NCBI RefSeq assembly: GCF_021032705.1 | Contig: NZ_JAHVXI010000005.1 | Coordinates: 62,001 to 126,000 of the forward strand | Direction: 5' to 3' | From: Psychroserpens luteolus | GTDB taxonomy: Bacteria; Bacteroidota; Bacteroidia; Flavobacteriales; Flavobacteriaceae | DNA length: 64,000 bases | Shown: piece after piece, positions 1 through 7,126 of the stretch | How the letters are laid out: each line of letters opens with the position of its first letter | Position numbering within the stretch: the first letter of the stretch is position 1 | Notes under the pieces: generated by a model | What the model was told of the DNA's origin: nothing | The model's database searches: none | Seen by the model: only the letters and a program-made list of their open reading frames with translations | Program-made: the position numbers and the translations under genes

Positions 1-2
1 AA

Positions 3-152
3 ATAGTAAATAACCCTATCGATATTCTTTCGGACATGTTTTGGCTCCTATTTGAGCCTAACCTTGAAGCATGGATATTCACTTTAACTTTTGCGTCATT
101 TCTAGCCATAAGCTATTGGATGTTAAAAGCCTTTTCAAACTCTAAAACTTAA
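3..152 (+). CDS. C-terminal end of a membrane protein (5' end outside window)
   Basis: An open frame runs from the window edge to a TAA at 150-152 and gives 49 residues. Residues about 20-38 form one hydrophobic, aromatic-rich segment (around AWIFTLTFASFLAISYW), followed by a short basic tail (LKAFSNSKT). This looks like the last transmembrane helix and cytoplasmic tail of an integral membrane protein. The gene ends 6 bases before the next start codon on the same strand, so the two may be co-transcribed. The family cannot be named from so short a piece. Confidence 0.55.
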   Translation: MVNNPIDILSDMFWLLFEPNLEAWIFTLTFASFLAISYWMLKAFSNSKT

Positions 153-158
153 ACTATT

Positions 159-875
159 ATGAAAAATTGTATCACAGTATTTATCATTATTATTTCATTG
201 TCGGCATGCACTAAAACAGACAATAGAAAAGTGGTTGAACAGATAGATGGTATTACAAAAGAAAAAAACGAACGTAAGACTGTTGTTATGGCAGATCTGC
301 CTATTCACATCGATAGTACAAGCTACTTGATTCATCCTATAGGAAATTATGTGTTCAGTAGAAACAAATCCGACTATTCAGAATATGGCAGTTATAGGTC
401 TGATTCCTATTCAAACACCTTTGATGTTACGAGCAACAGTGGTGATAGAATTACTGGTGACATCTCTAACTTAAAATTTCAAAATGTCAATTCTAATGAA
501 TTAAAATCTCTAACAGAAAACACCGTTAGCATAAGGTCAATCTTATTTTTACGTAAGGTTTTCAAAAAGAATGGCAAAGGTTATTTCCTCTATGAAGTTA
601 TTGACAAAGACACTAATGCCGATGGCGACCTTGATTTCAATGATTTAAAATCAATTTATATTAGTAATTTGAATGGTACAGCATTTAGAAAATTATCACC
701 TCACCTTCAAGATTTAGTAACATGGAAGGTGATATTAGAAGCCAATAAACTATTCTTTAAAAGTATTGAAGATACTGATCGTAATGGAGAATTCAATAAA
801 AAAGACAAAATGCATTACTTTTATTTAGATCTTAATAATGAAAACGCTAAAGCTGTAGAGTACTATCCTATTTAA
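159..875 (+). CDS. Putative lipoprotein with EF-hand-like calcium-binding loops
   Basis: 238 residues. The first 17 form a lipoprotein signal peptide (MKNCITVFIIIISLSAC) with lipobox LSAC, so the mature protein should be lipid-anchored in the cell envelope. Two acidic loops near residues 150-163 and 207-217 (DKDTNADGDLDF and DTDRNGEFNKKD) have the DxDxNGD spacing of EF-hand or dockerin calcium-binding loops. No catalytic domain is recognisable. It starts 6 bases after the preceding membrane-protein fragment and ends 7 bases from the convergent dehydrogenase gene. Calcium binding is inferred from the loops; the role is unknown. Confidence 0.7.
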   Translation: MKNCITVFIIIISLSACTKTDNRKVVEQIDGITKEKNERKTVVMADLPIHIDSTSYLIHPIGNYVFSRNKSDYSEYGSYRSDSYSNTFDVTSNSGDRITGDISNLKFQNVNSNELKSLTENTVSIRSILFLRKVFKKNGKGYFLYEVIDKDTNADGDLDFNDLKSIYISNLNGTAFRKLSPHLQDLVTWKVILEANKLFFKSIEDTDRNGEFNKKDKMHYFYLDLNNENAKAVEYYPI

Positions 876-882
876 TTAGTAA

Positions 883-2088
883 CTAAAAACCATCTACATA
901 ATCTTGTAAATAACTAAAACGCTGGGTCAATTTTCCATCGGCTGTGGTCATCTGTGCACGTTTTAATACACCACGTTGATCCCCATTAAAGAATGCAGGA
1001 ATAACATGTTCTAAAAACATCTCTCCAAATCCCTCACTAGCATCTTTTGGCAATTCACAAGGTAAGTTATCGACAGCCATAACCGTTATGGCTTCATCGG
1101 CATCAAATGCAACCTCGCTTTCGGTATGTGGATCGTAACCATAAAATGGATCTGCAATTGTTGAAGGTCTTATTGTACTAGCCACTGGACCATCTATATC
1201 ACAAGATACATCAGACACTAAATTGATTCTAAAATCTGGATCCTTTGCATCCTCTCTGGTAAAAATAAAAGGCGCTCCATCTCCATAAAAATGGCCAGCA
1301 ATGAACATATCAGACTCTTTAGCATACGGCATAAAATTGCTTTCATAACCACTAGGATCTTTATAGAATTCGTACTTATCACCAACCTTTCCATCTAGAC
1401 GTTTGGCATATTCCATAACATCTGCCATCACATAAACAGGCTCTGTAAATTGAGAGGTCAAATACAATGCATCACTTACTTGTTTTATCTTTAAATGATC
1501 TAAGATCTCCTTAGCTCCTAAGGCTACTTTACCTGTTCCAGTAAGTACAATCTTGATATTAGGTAAGGTAATTTTATCGAGTTCGGCTTTTACCTCATTG
1601 AGATCGGCAAGGTGTTCGACCTTTGGTAAATTAAATAATCTATCTCTAAGTCCTAAAGCTCTAAATCCGTTATAAGCGCCAACTAATCCAGCATAGCGAC
1701 CAAAACCAATAAGTCTGGCGCCACTTTGTTTTACAATCGTTTCATGATCAAACATTTCAATATTCTTTTGAAGCATGGCTTGCAATAACTTACGATTGTA
1801 AGGTTGTTTTTTTATGGTATGCGAAAAATAGAAATACTTTTTATTTGGAATCAAGGCATCGAGAGGAACTTCCTTTACGCCAATCATCACATCACAATCT
1901 GACACATCATCTGTCACTGTAAATCCCTGAGATCTATAAGCTTCGTCTGAAAACACGCGAATATCGGACGATTCCACAACAAATTCTGCTTGTGGAAATT
2001 GGGACCTTGCTTCGGCAAGTTTTTCTGGTGAAAATACGACGCGACGATCTGGTGGATTTTTACGTTCTTTTATGATAGCGAATTTCAT
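883..2088 (-). CDS. NAD(P)-dependent oxidoreductase, alanine dehydrogenase/PNT family (saccharopine dehydrogenase-like)
   Basis: 401 residues. The N-terminus (MKFAIIKERKNPPDRRV) has the pattern of the AlaDH/PNT N-terminal domain, where a K-E-x(3-4)-P-D/E-x-R segment lies near the substrate. A Rossmann nucleotide-binding segment is visible near residues 180-195 (IVLTGTGKVALGA). The length fits alanine dehydrogenases and the Lys1-type saccharopine dehydrogenases, with which Bacteroidota proteins of this kind are often grouped. It would be a cytosolic NAD(P)-linked amino-acid dehydrogenase. The substrate cannot be set from sequence alone; a lysine-pathway or alanine-type activity are both possible. 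It stands alone, with a long AT-rich upstream region. Confidence 0.75.
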   Translation of the reverse strand: MKFAIIKERKNPPDRRVVFSPEKLAEARSQFPQAEFVVESSDIRVFSDEAYRSQGFTVTDDVSDCDVMIGVKEVPLDALIPNKKYFYFSHTIKKQPYNRKLLQAMLQKNIEMFDHETIVKQSGARLIGFGRYAGLVGAYNGFRALGLRDRLFNLPKVEHLADLNEVKAELDKITLPNIKIVLTGTGKVALGAKEILDHLKIKQVSDALYLTSQFTEPVYVMADVMEYAKRLDGKVGDKYEFYKDPSGYESNFMPYAKESDMFIAGHFYGDGAPFIFTREDAKDPDFRINLVSDVSCDIDGPVASTIRPSTIADPFYGYDPHTESEVAFDADEAITVMAVDNLPCELPKDASEGFGEMFLEHVIPAFFNGDQRGVLKRAQMTTADGKLTQRFSYLQDYVDGF

Positions 2089-2121
2089 AATGTGGTTTTA
2101 ATAGTTTAATATCTATGTTAC

Positions 2122-2160
2122 TTTTGTTCATTTTTGTATTGATACAAAAACGAACCAAAA
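2122..2160. repeat. Long imperfect inverted repeat upstream of the AlaDH/PNT-family gene
   Basis: The segment at 2122-2139 (TTTTGTTCATTTTTGTAT) pairs with 2142-2160 with one mismatch and one bulge across a 2-base centre. It lies about 35 bases upstream of the start of the minus-strand dehydrogenase. There is no T-run, so it is not a clear intrinsic terminator. The rest of 2161-2440 is AT-rich with no ORF that I can support. It may be a dispersed intergenic repeat or an operator. Confidence 0.45.
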
Positions 2161-2440
2161 AAATCAATTCAATCTGAGGAAATTCCTACGGAACATTCGC
2201 TTCAAAACTTCATGCTTAAAGCTACGCTTTGCAATTACGTTTTTCTCTCATCATTTCTACAGATTGACGGAAGCAAAAGTTAAACGTTGTTTCTTGGTTC
2301 TGAACATGTCTTACCAAAATTTAGATTACAAATGGCATTCTGTTTTTTTTAACCTATAACATTTTGCTAAAAATCTTATGTGTTTGGTACAAAATTTGCA
2401 CGAAAATACTAGGAAATGTAGGGTTATACAAACTTTTTGA

Positions 2441-2448
2441 TAACTTTG
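2441..2448 (+). promoter_or_regulatory. -7 element (TAnnTTTG) for the ssrA transcript
   Basis: TAACTTTG at 2441-2448 matches the Bacteroidota -7 consensus TAnnTTTG exactly. Transcription would begin around 2454-2456, where the candidate structured RNA starts. I see no good -33 TTTG at the expected distance, so the assignment rests on the -7 element and position. Confidence 0.5.
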
Positions 2449-2454
2449 CGTCCC

Positions 2455-2570
2455 GCGTTAAGGATGGAACGGTTTGTTTGAGCTCCTCGTAGAGAGCGAG
2501 TAGTGAGAGCCTGACCTGAAAGGTAACGCTAAACTACTGAAAGAGATATCAAATTAAAATTTGCTATCTC
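2455..2570 (+). ncRNA. Candidate structured leader or small RNA upstream of tmRNA
   Basis: The segment starts about 7 bases after a perfect -7 element and contains no ORF. Its ends pair: GCGTTA at 2455-2460 is complementary to TAACGC at 2524-2529. Internal pairing includes ACCT-gaa-AGGT just before the closing strand and a CTCG/CGAG hairpin in the middle. A second hairpin at 2543-2570 has two 6-bp stems (GAGATA/TATCTC and CAAATT/AATTTG) split by a T/C mismatch, and ends 8 bases before the tmRNA. It could be a processed 5' leader of pre-tmRNA, a separate small RNA, or a cis-regulatory element. I could not match it to a family I know; similarity to a TPP riboswitch was considered and dropped. 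Confidence 0.4.
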
Positions 2571-2578
2571 ATTAAAAT

Positions 2579-2969
2579 GGGGTCGACTGGTTTTGACAGC
2601 GAGACTCATTAAACGGTAAGCACGTCGTGTAATGGCATTGAAACACGTTAAAGGCTAGACCAAATTTTAAACGGCGAGAATAACTACGCTTTAGCTGCAT
2701 AATCTGAATTATAGTAGGATTGGCCTAGTCCCGCAAGGCGGGAAAGCTAAATGTCTCCAGAAAGCCTTGGTTAATGGCGTTCTATTTAGAGGCATCGTAA
2801 ATATTAACTAAGACAGTGTAGCGCTTTGATGTATTGTCGAGATTAAGAAGCTAAGTTGTAAGTGGGTTGTCTTTTGCCAGCTTGCAATCGAAAATCTAAT
2901 AATAGAATAAACGTGTAGAAAGCTCTTTAATAGCTTGTTTGGACGAGAGTTCGATTCTCTCCGACTCCA
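2579..2969 (+). ncRNA. ssrA: Transfer-messenger RNA (tmRNA)
   Basis: About 391 bases. The 5' end GGGGTCG (2579-2585) pairs with CGACTCC (2962-2968) to give a 7-bp acceptor stem, and the 3' part has a T-arm-like sequence (GAGTTCGATTCTC). An internal reading frame encodes a degradation tag, GENNYALAA. CCA is not encoded after the discriminator A at 2969, so it would be added after transcription. tmRNA with SmpB rescues ribosomes stalled on broken mRNA and tags the product for proteolysis. The 3' end overlaps a 15-base sequence that recurs at 3112-3126, consistent with use as an integration site. Confidence 0.96.
2673..2702 (+). other. tmRNA tag-peptide reading frame (GENNYALAA)
   Basis: Reading GGC GAG AAT AAC TAC GCT TTA GCT GCA TAA from 2673 gives GENNYALAA followed by a stop. 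The ALAA end is the usual protease-recognition terminus of tmRNA tags. The resume codon is taken as GGC at 2673; the first tag residue (Ala) would come from the charged tmRNA itself. Confidence 0.9.
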
Positions 2970-2970
2970 C
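2956..2970. repeat. Left copy of a 15-bp direct repeat (att-like) at the ssrA 3' end
   Basis: TCTCTCCGACTCCAC spans the T-arm and acceptor end of ssrA and occurs again, identical, at 3112-3126. Short duplications of a tRNA or tmRNA 3' end are the usual scar of tyrosine-recombinase integration. Confidence 0.7.
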
Positions 2971-3001
2971 AACAAGCGCAATTTAATTGCGATTTGGAAT
3001 T

Positions 3002-3037
3002 AAAAAATCTGACAAGTTTACTTGATCAGATTTTTTT
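3002..3037 (+). terminator. Intrinsic terminator downstream of ssrA
   Basis: The arms AAAAAATCTGA and TCAGATTTTTT, plus inner CAAG/CTTG around a TTTA loop with one bulged A, form a stem followed by a run of seven T. It lies 33 bases after the tmRNA 3' end and would end the ssrA transcript. Confidence 0.75.
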
Positions 3038-3111
3038 GTTTCAAAGCGTTTGCCTTGCAAAGGCAATAAATTGCATTTGCAGTAACGGAAAGGTGAGCAA
3101 GGTGAAGCCAA

Positions 3112-3126
3112 TCTCTCCGACTCCAC
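3112..3126. repeat. Right copy of the 15-bp ssrA 3'-end direct repeat (att-like)
   Basis: This is identical to 2956-2970 and lies beyond the ssrA terminator, where it has no tmRNA function. The two copies enclose 156 bases without a gene. It may be the outer end of a small element or the inner junction of the AT-rich insert that follows. I did not find a third full copy before 6300. Confidence 0.65.
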
Positions 3127-3406
3127 TTTTTATAATTTTAACTTATTTTTATTCAATTTTTTGAGACTTTTATTAGCAATTATTTAGCCATTAATACTTA
3201 AAATACTTATTAGTAATTTTCTAAATTCTGGTTTAGATATTTCTACTTTTGAAAATTCTCCTAGCAAGTGATTAAAATATGCAAATTAGTTTCACATGTC
3301 TTCACTACCATTCTGTTTATGCTCTTTGATTAGTTGAAAATTTTATAAAACTCATATATAAACCTAATGTAAGTATTTGGTAATTAACTGAAAATATTTA
3401 ACTTAG
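3127..3406. other. AT-rich gap between att-like repeat and the unknown cassette
   Basis: 280 bases of very AT-rich sequence. I see no ORF, RNA or strong hairpin. It presumably holds the promoter of the 3407 gene, but I cannot point to a clear TAnnTTTG element. Confidence 0.4.
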
Positions 3407-4912
3407 ATGCTTATGTTTTCAAAATCTAAAGAAAAAAATCAAAAATTTTTATCTGTAAATTTATTTTACTTGATATTAATCTCTGTTTTTTATATTACTA
3501 TTCTCATATACAATACTCAACTTGATCATACAAGTGAAAGCTATGTTTCTTGGTTCATAATTCTTGCTTTGTACATTGTAACGTTATGGGTGATTTTTCC
3601 TTTTTCTAGAAAAAAAACCGATAAATCAGATTTGTATAATCTAAAGGAAAACGAACTTGTTGTTAATGAACATCAAGACTTACTATATTCTACTCAAAAT
3701 TTCTTAACTACTGAATCAAAAATTATTTTAGATAAATTTAATGAGAGATTTGAAAATTTAACAAAGTCTAATATTAATCTTAGCAAAAATCTTTCTGAAT
3801 CATTCAAAACTTTTACTGAAAACAAAATTTCGGTCTCGATATATTCGAATTGGGATAATGGATTTATTTCTAAAAGATTTCAAAGAATAAATAACGTTGA
3901 TTTTGATCCATCTTCGGATATATATCTCTATGATATTGATTTGATTAATTACCATAAATTTATCATTAACACTGAAGGTTTGAACAAAATAGAAGATTTG
4001 ACTGGGACTAAAATAACTTTTCTAGCATTTAATAAAATACAAATTAAATCAAAAAATATAGTCAATATTAGAACTATTCAAAAAATTATCGCTGAGGAAA
4101 TACTAAATAAGTCTAATAACCCAATTGAGGCTGTTAATGATTTGACTAAATCAAAATTTATTGAGAAAAGAAAAGAAAGAATTGATTACGCTCTTGAAGA
4201 ATTAAAATCAAACTCCCTTGTTTATTCAATTGCTCAAAAACATCCAGAAATTGTTTCAAGAATGTACTATTTCACATCAAATAGAAGAAGGTTTATTGAA
4301 TTGACCATTCATGCCACAAAGACTGCGTATCAATTTTCGAAATTATTAAAATTTAATACTGAGTTTGCAAAAAAAACCAAACAAATTATTTTTTATAAAA
4401 ATTTAATCTCTTTCTTAATTTCAGATTATGACAATCCCGAATTCGTTAATGATAATTTTTCAGATTTTATAGATGATTGGATAGAAAACAATATTGAAGA
4501 TGTTGATATCATGATAGCAAGTAGAGATTTATATAATCATGAAACTACTACACCTAGTTATCAAGTAAAGAATTTCAATAATTCGTTATCCGCAGTATGT
4601 TATATAAGCGGTGTATATCACAGATCAAAACTCATAAATAATATTAACGACATAATGGTTAAGGTTTTTGACAGTAATAACCTGAAAAAATATATATACC
4701 ATGAATATGAAATTGATCAAATTTATGTCATAAACGGATTTTACCCCTTCTCTATAGTTATTCACGAAGAGATTGAATTACCTGAGGATTTTATGGACAA
4801 ATTAAATGTTTTTCTAATCGAAGAATATAGTAAACAGTTCAGGTTCTTATCTGTTAGCTTGAGTAATACCCTCGCCAATAATCCTGGCGGAATCATCCAA
4901 TTAGAAATTTGA
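3407..4912 (+). CDS. Unrecognised protein with two N-terminal membrane helices
   Basis: 501 residues, family not recognised. Residues about 17-36 and 47-66 are two hydrophobic helices separated by a short polar loop, followed by a basic stop-transfer (SRKKTDK). This anchors a large soluble part of about 430 residues, probably cytoplasmic. The region at residues 75-140 is charged and helical, possibly coiled coil. The remainder is Lys/Asn/Ile-rich without a motif I can assign. The start may be either ATG 3407 or ATG 3413, two codons later. Base composition is visibly more AT-rich than the neighbouring housekeeping genes. It lies directly downstream of a duplicated tmRNA 3' end and 4 bases before the next gene, so the two form a unit that was probably acquired horizontally. 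A defence role is only a guess from location. Confidence 0.7.
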   Translation: MLMFSKSKEKNQKFLSVNLFYLILISVFYITILIYNTQLDHTSESYVSWFIILALYIVTLWVIFPFSRKKTDKSDLYNLKENELVVNEHQDLLYSTQNFLTTESKIILDKFNERFENLTKSNINLSKNLSESFKTFTENKISVSIYSNWDNGFISKRFQRINNVDFDPSSDIYLYDIDLINYHKFIINTEGLNKIEDLTGTKITFLAFNKIQIKSKNIVNIRTIQKIIAEEILNKSNNPIEAVNDLTKSKFIEKRKERIDYALEELKSNSLVYSIAQKHPEIVSRMYYFTSNRRRFIELTIHATKTAYQFSKLLKFNTEFAKKTKQIIFYKNLISFLISDYDNPEFVNDNFSDFIDDWIENNIEDVDIMIASRDLYNHETTTPSYQVKNFNNSLSAVCYISGVYHRSKLINNINDIMVKVFDSNNLKKYIYHEYEIDQIYVINGFYPFSIVIHEEIELPEDFMDKLNVFLIEEYSKQFRFLSVSLSNTLANNPGGIIQLEI

Positions 4913-4916
4913 TTTT

Positions 4917-5303
4917 ATGTTTAAATTGCCTGACGGTGTTCCTAACACTAAAAGAAATATCATTACTTTTTTATTTGCTGCGATAAGTTCTTTTTATCTA
5001 GATGTAACACTTGATATAATTCCTTTACTTGAACCAACTGTCTCTGGACCTGCATCAGGATTATTAGGAGTAACCTTGAAAATGTTTGTAGAGGAATTGT
5101 TCAATTTTGATGGTAGACAGTTACAGCGGCTTGGAAGAGGAGTCATCAACAAGTTAGAAAATAAAGATGGAGATTTCAGCCAAATTATTGCGAACCTTGA
5201 GAATAAGTTAGAATTACATAAAGACAATATTTTATCGGATGAAGATTTAGAAGAAGCAATAAAGGTCATTATCAAAGAAAATTTACTTAATGATAATTAC
5301 TGA
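4917..5303 (+). CDS. Small unrecognised protein, partner of the 3407 gene
   Basis: 128 residues, family not recognised. Residues about 14-30 (around NIITFLFAAISSFYL) and 45-60 (GPASGLLGVTLKMFV) are hydrophobic enough for membrane association. The C-terminal 55 residues are highly charged and helical. The start is 4 bases after the stop of the 501-residue gene, so translation is likely coupled and the products may act together. The composition is AT-rich like its partner. Downstream begins a stretch of broken genes, so this looks like the end of the acquired cassette. Confidence 0.65.
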   Translation: MFKLPDGVPNTKRNIITFLFAAISSFYLDVTLDIIPLLEPTVSGPASGLLGVTLKMFVEELFNFDGRQLQRLGRGVINKLENKDGDFSQIIANLENKLELHKDNILSDEDLEEAIKVIIKENLLNDNY

Positions 5304-5443
5304 TTAACTAAAATTTTATAAGATTCATCTTTTTTGTATAAAAAAATAATGTCTAACTTTAAAATTGATGTAAGATTTAAGAATATAATTTAAATATCCA
5401 GAATTAATATACCGTTAATCTTGGAAGTGCTATAAATAGAGCT

Positions 5444-5820
5444 CTATTTAAAGCTTAGCCTATTAACAACCCATTCATTGTCTTGATAAATACTAAAACA
5501 ACTAGTGTTTGGAAAATAATACTTTAGTCGTTGTGTAATTATTTTTAAACCAATGCCTTTATTCACTTTTTCACCCAATGGATTTCCATCTTTTTTGATC
5601 GTCACTGTTTTTTTTGAAAATTGACTTCAATCTCAATATTTAACACACGATTTAAGTTTTTAAAGCCATGTTTTAGACTATTCTCAACCACTAGTTGTAA
5701 AATCATAGCTGGTGTTTGAAATTCTTCATCTAAACCCAATAATTTCCATTTAACGTGTAATTGATTTTCATGCCTATCTTTTTCAATTTCTAAATATTTC
5801 TTCAGAAGATCTATTTGTAC
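5444..5820 (-). pseudogene. 3' remnant of a LytS-type sensor histidine kinase, frameshifted
   Basis: Read on the minus strand, the first frame gives LLKKYLEIEKDRHENQ, then TPAMILQLVVENSLKHG. These are the link and N-box of LytS/YehU-type histidine kinases. That frame stops shortly after a run of eight A (plus-strand T at 5608-5615). One base over, the next frame gives the G-box GIGLKIITQRLKYYF and the normal C-terminus, ending at 5444-5446. The sensor part and phosphoacceptor-helix region are missing, because the sequence upstream of about 5820 belongs to an unrelated SnoaL-like gene. It is therefore a truncated, fused and frameshifted relic, not a working kinase. Confidence 0.8.
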
Positions 5821-6004
5821 GACCAGCCAATGTATTAAAAAACTCTGTCAAACCAGAAAGACCATAATAATCGCCCTCTAACTCCTTCAGCTCTGGGTTT
5901 ATATAATGCCAAACGAAATTGTCGTCTAACACTTCGGTTAAAGTATTTGGATTTGCTGGATTAAATCGTTTTAATAGTGTAATATTTGGATGCTCGCTTT
6001 TCAT
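5783..6004 (-). pseudogene. 5' remnant of a SnoaL/NTF2-like protein fused to kinase debris
   Basis: From the ATG at 6004 the frame gives a SnoaL/NTF2-like start, with LTEVLDDNFVWHYINPEL and YYGLSGLTEFFNTLAG typical of the first half of that small alpha+beta fold. After residue about 62 it leaves the family and runs into the reverse frame of the LytS-kinase remnant, stopping at 5783. A complete SnoaL-like domain needs about 110-130 residues, so this is truncated. The join near 5815-5825 marks a deletion that brought two unrelated minus-strand genes together. An upstream in-frame ATG at 6013 is also possible. Confidence 0.65.
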
Positions 6005-6040
6005 ATTTAACATATATTTTTTTAGTTTTAAAATGTCGAT

Positions 6041-6193
6041 ATGTCAATTATAGCTGCATTTATAAACTCAGTCACAAATTTAGCTTATGATTATGCTTTA
6101 AAAAATGACCAACATCATGAAGCCGCAAAAGTTTTTCTAATACGAAGCGATATTGACTTAACAGTCCAGGATTTTATGATGTTTGAACTCTAA
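6041..6193 (+). CDS. Small ORF, 50 codons, unknown, possibly a gene remnant
   Basis: An ATG at 6041 opens a 50-residue frame (begins MSIIAAFINSVTNLAYDYAL, ends at TAA 6191-6193). It is helix-forming and reads like real protein sequence, but is not recognisable. Because it lies between a truncated gene and the deaminase, it could be the leftover of a larger helical-repeat protein. Expression is not supported by any visible promoter. Confidence 0.3.
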   Translation: MSIIAAFINSVTNLAYDYALKNDQHHEAAKVFLIRSDIDLTVQDFMMFEL

Positions 6194-6240
6194 ATTTACT
6201 ATCTTATCCCTTCAATTCTAAACCTATTAAACGTGTGTGT

Positions 6241-6681
6241 ATGCAAGACGAATTTTTAAAAATAGCTATTTCCGAAGCAAAAAAAGGATTACAAGAAGGT
6301 GGTATACCTATTGGAAGTGTCCTCATTCATAATGGCAACATTTTAGGGCAAGGACATAATAAAAGGGTTCAAGATGGTAGTGTTGTGTTACATGGTGAAA
6401 TGGATGCTTTAGAAAATGCAGGTCGGCAACCAGCATCAGTCTATAGAGAATCGGTGCTGTACACGACACTTTCTCCGTGCCCTATGTGTACTGGTGCCAT
6501 TTTACTCTATGGTATCCCAAAAGTAATTATTGGCGAGAATACAACCTTTTTAGGCGCTGAAGACCATTTAAAAGCCAATGGCGTCGAGGTTGTTGTACTA
6601 AACGATGAAGAATGTATTGCAATGATGACTGACTTCATCGAAAATCGTCCAGAACTCTGGAATGAAGATATTGGTGTTTAA
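6241..6681 (+). CDS. Cytosine deaminase-like nucleoside/base deaminase (yeast FCY1 type)
   Basis: About 146 residues with the zinc deaminase signature: HGE (residues about 51-53), which supplies a zinc ligand and the proton-shuttling Glu, and PCPMC, which supplies the two zinc cysteines. Several stretches closely resemble yeast cytosine deaminase Fcy1 as I remember it: EGGIPIGSVLI, YTTLSPCPMCTGAI, YGIPKVIIGEN and the end RPELWNEDIG. This points to cytosine to uracil conversion (pyrimidine salvage) rather than tRNA adenosine or guanine deamination. I start at ATG 6241 (MQDEF); an in-frame GTG at 6235 is the alternative. It is free-standing just after a region of broken genes, so it may have arrived by transfer. 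Confidence 0.82.
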   Translation: MQDEFLKIAISEAKKGLQEGGIPIGSVLIHNGNILGQGHNKRVQDGSVVLHGEMDALENAGRQPASVYRESVLYTTLSPCPMCTGAILLYGIPKVIIGENTTFLGAEDHLKANGVEVVVLNDEECIAMMTDFIENRPELWNEDIGV

Positions 6682-7126
6682 CTTCTATATAGATGTATTC
6701 TAAGTCTACATACTTAACTTTCAAGTTTAGAATGAAAGATTTATAATTAATTAAACCTCACTATACAAAAAAGAACCCATAGTCTTCCCTCTGCTATGGG
6801 TTCATTGTAAAAATCCTTCGAAGAAATATAAGGACATACAACTAACTAAATAGTAATCTAGTTTTAATTAGACATGTATATGCCTAATACAATTGATCCA
6901 TAAAAAAAGACTAAGAATATTTCTATTTTGTAATGTTTGAGGTTAAGTTTTTTCATAATGACGCTAACATTAAAAGTATGATTAAAACCTCCCTACATTA
7001 AAATAAGGAGGCTTTACTAAGTAACCTTTTGCCCCTTTTAATCAAAAAAGCTACTTTGGCTATTAATTAATTCTACTTCTTAAAGGGGAATTTGGGGACT
7101 TAAACATTTGTACTTGTGTTAAATTT
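6682..7126. other. Intergenic region with two terminator-like hairpins
   Basis: 445 bases without a supportable ORF between convergent genes. It contains a strong hairpin at 6773-6803 and a weaker one (CCTCC/GGAGG with a T-run on the minus strand) at about 6988-7011. Both are placed to end the minus-strand transcript of the surface-protein operon. Confidence 0.5.
6765..6803 (-). terminator. Intrinsic terminator, minus strand (possibly bidirectional)
   Basis: GAACCCATAG at 6773-6782 and CTATGGGTTC at 6794-6803 form a perfect 10-bp stem with an 11-base loop. On the minus strand a run of six T follows. It would end transcription of the 7963-7127 gene, and it also lies downstream of the deaminase. 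Confidence 0.7.

Noticed and set aside
2455-2535. Possible TPP riboswitch (segment GCCTGACCTGAAAGGTAACGC resembles part of the thi-box)
   Set aside because: The CTGAGA element and the rest of the consensus are missing, and no thiamine gene follows; only an RNA gene does.
2971-2995. Palindrome CGCAATT-T-AATTGCG as an operator
   Set aside because: It lies between the ssrA end and its terminator and more likely adds to the 3' processing or terminator structure; no gene start is near.
4994-5275. Open frame on the minus strand opposite the 128-residue gene
   Set aside because: It is a shadow of the plus-strand gene, has no start context, and the plus-strand product has coding-like membrane and helical features.
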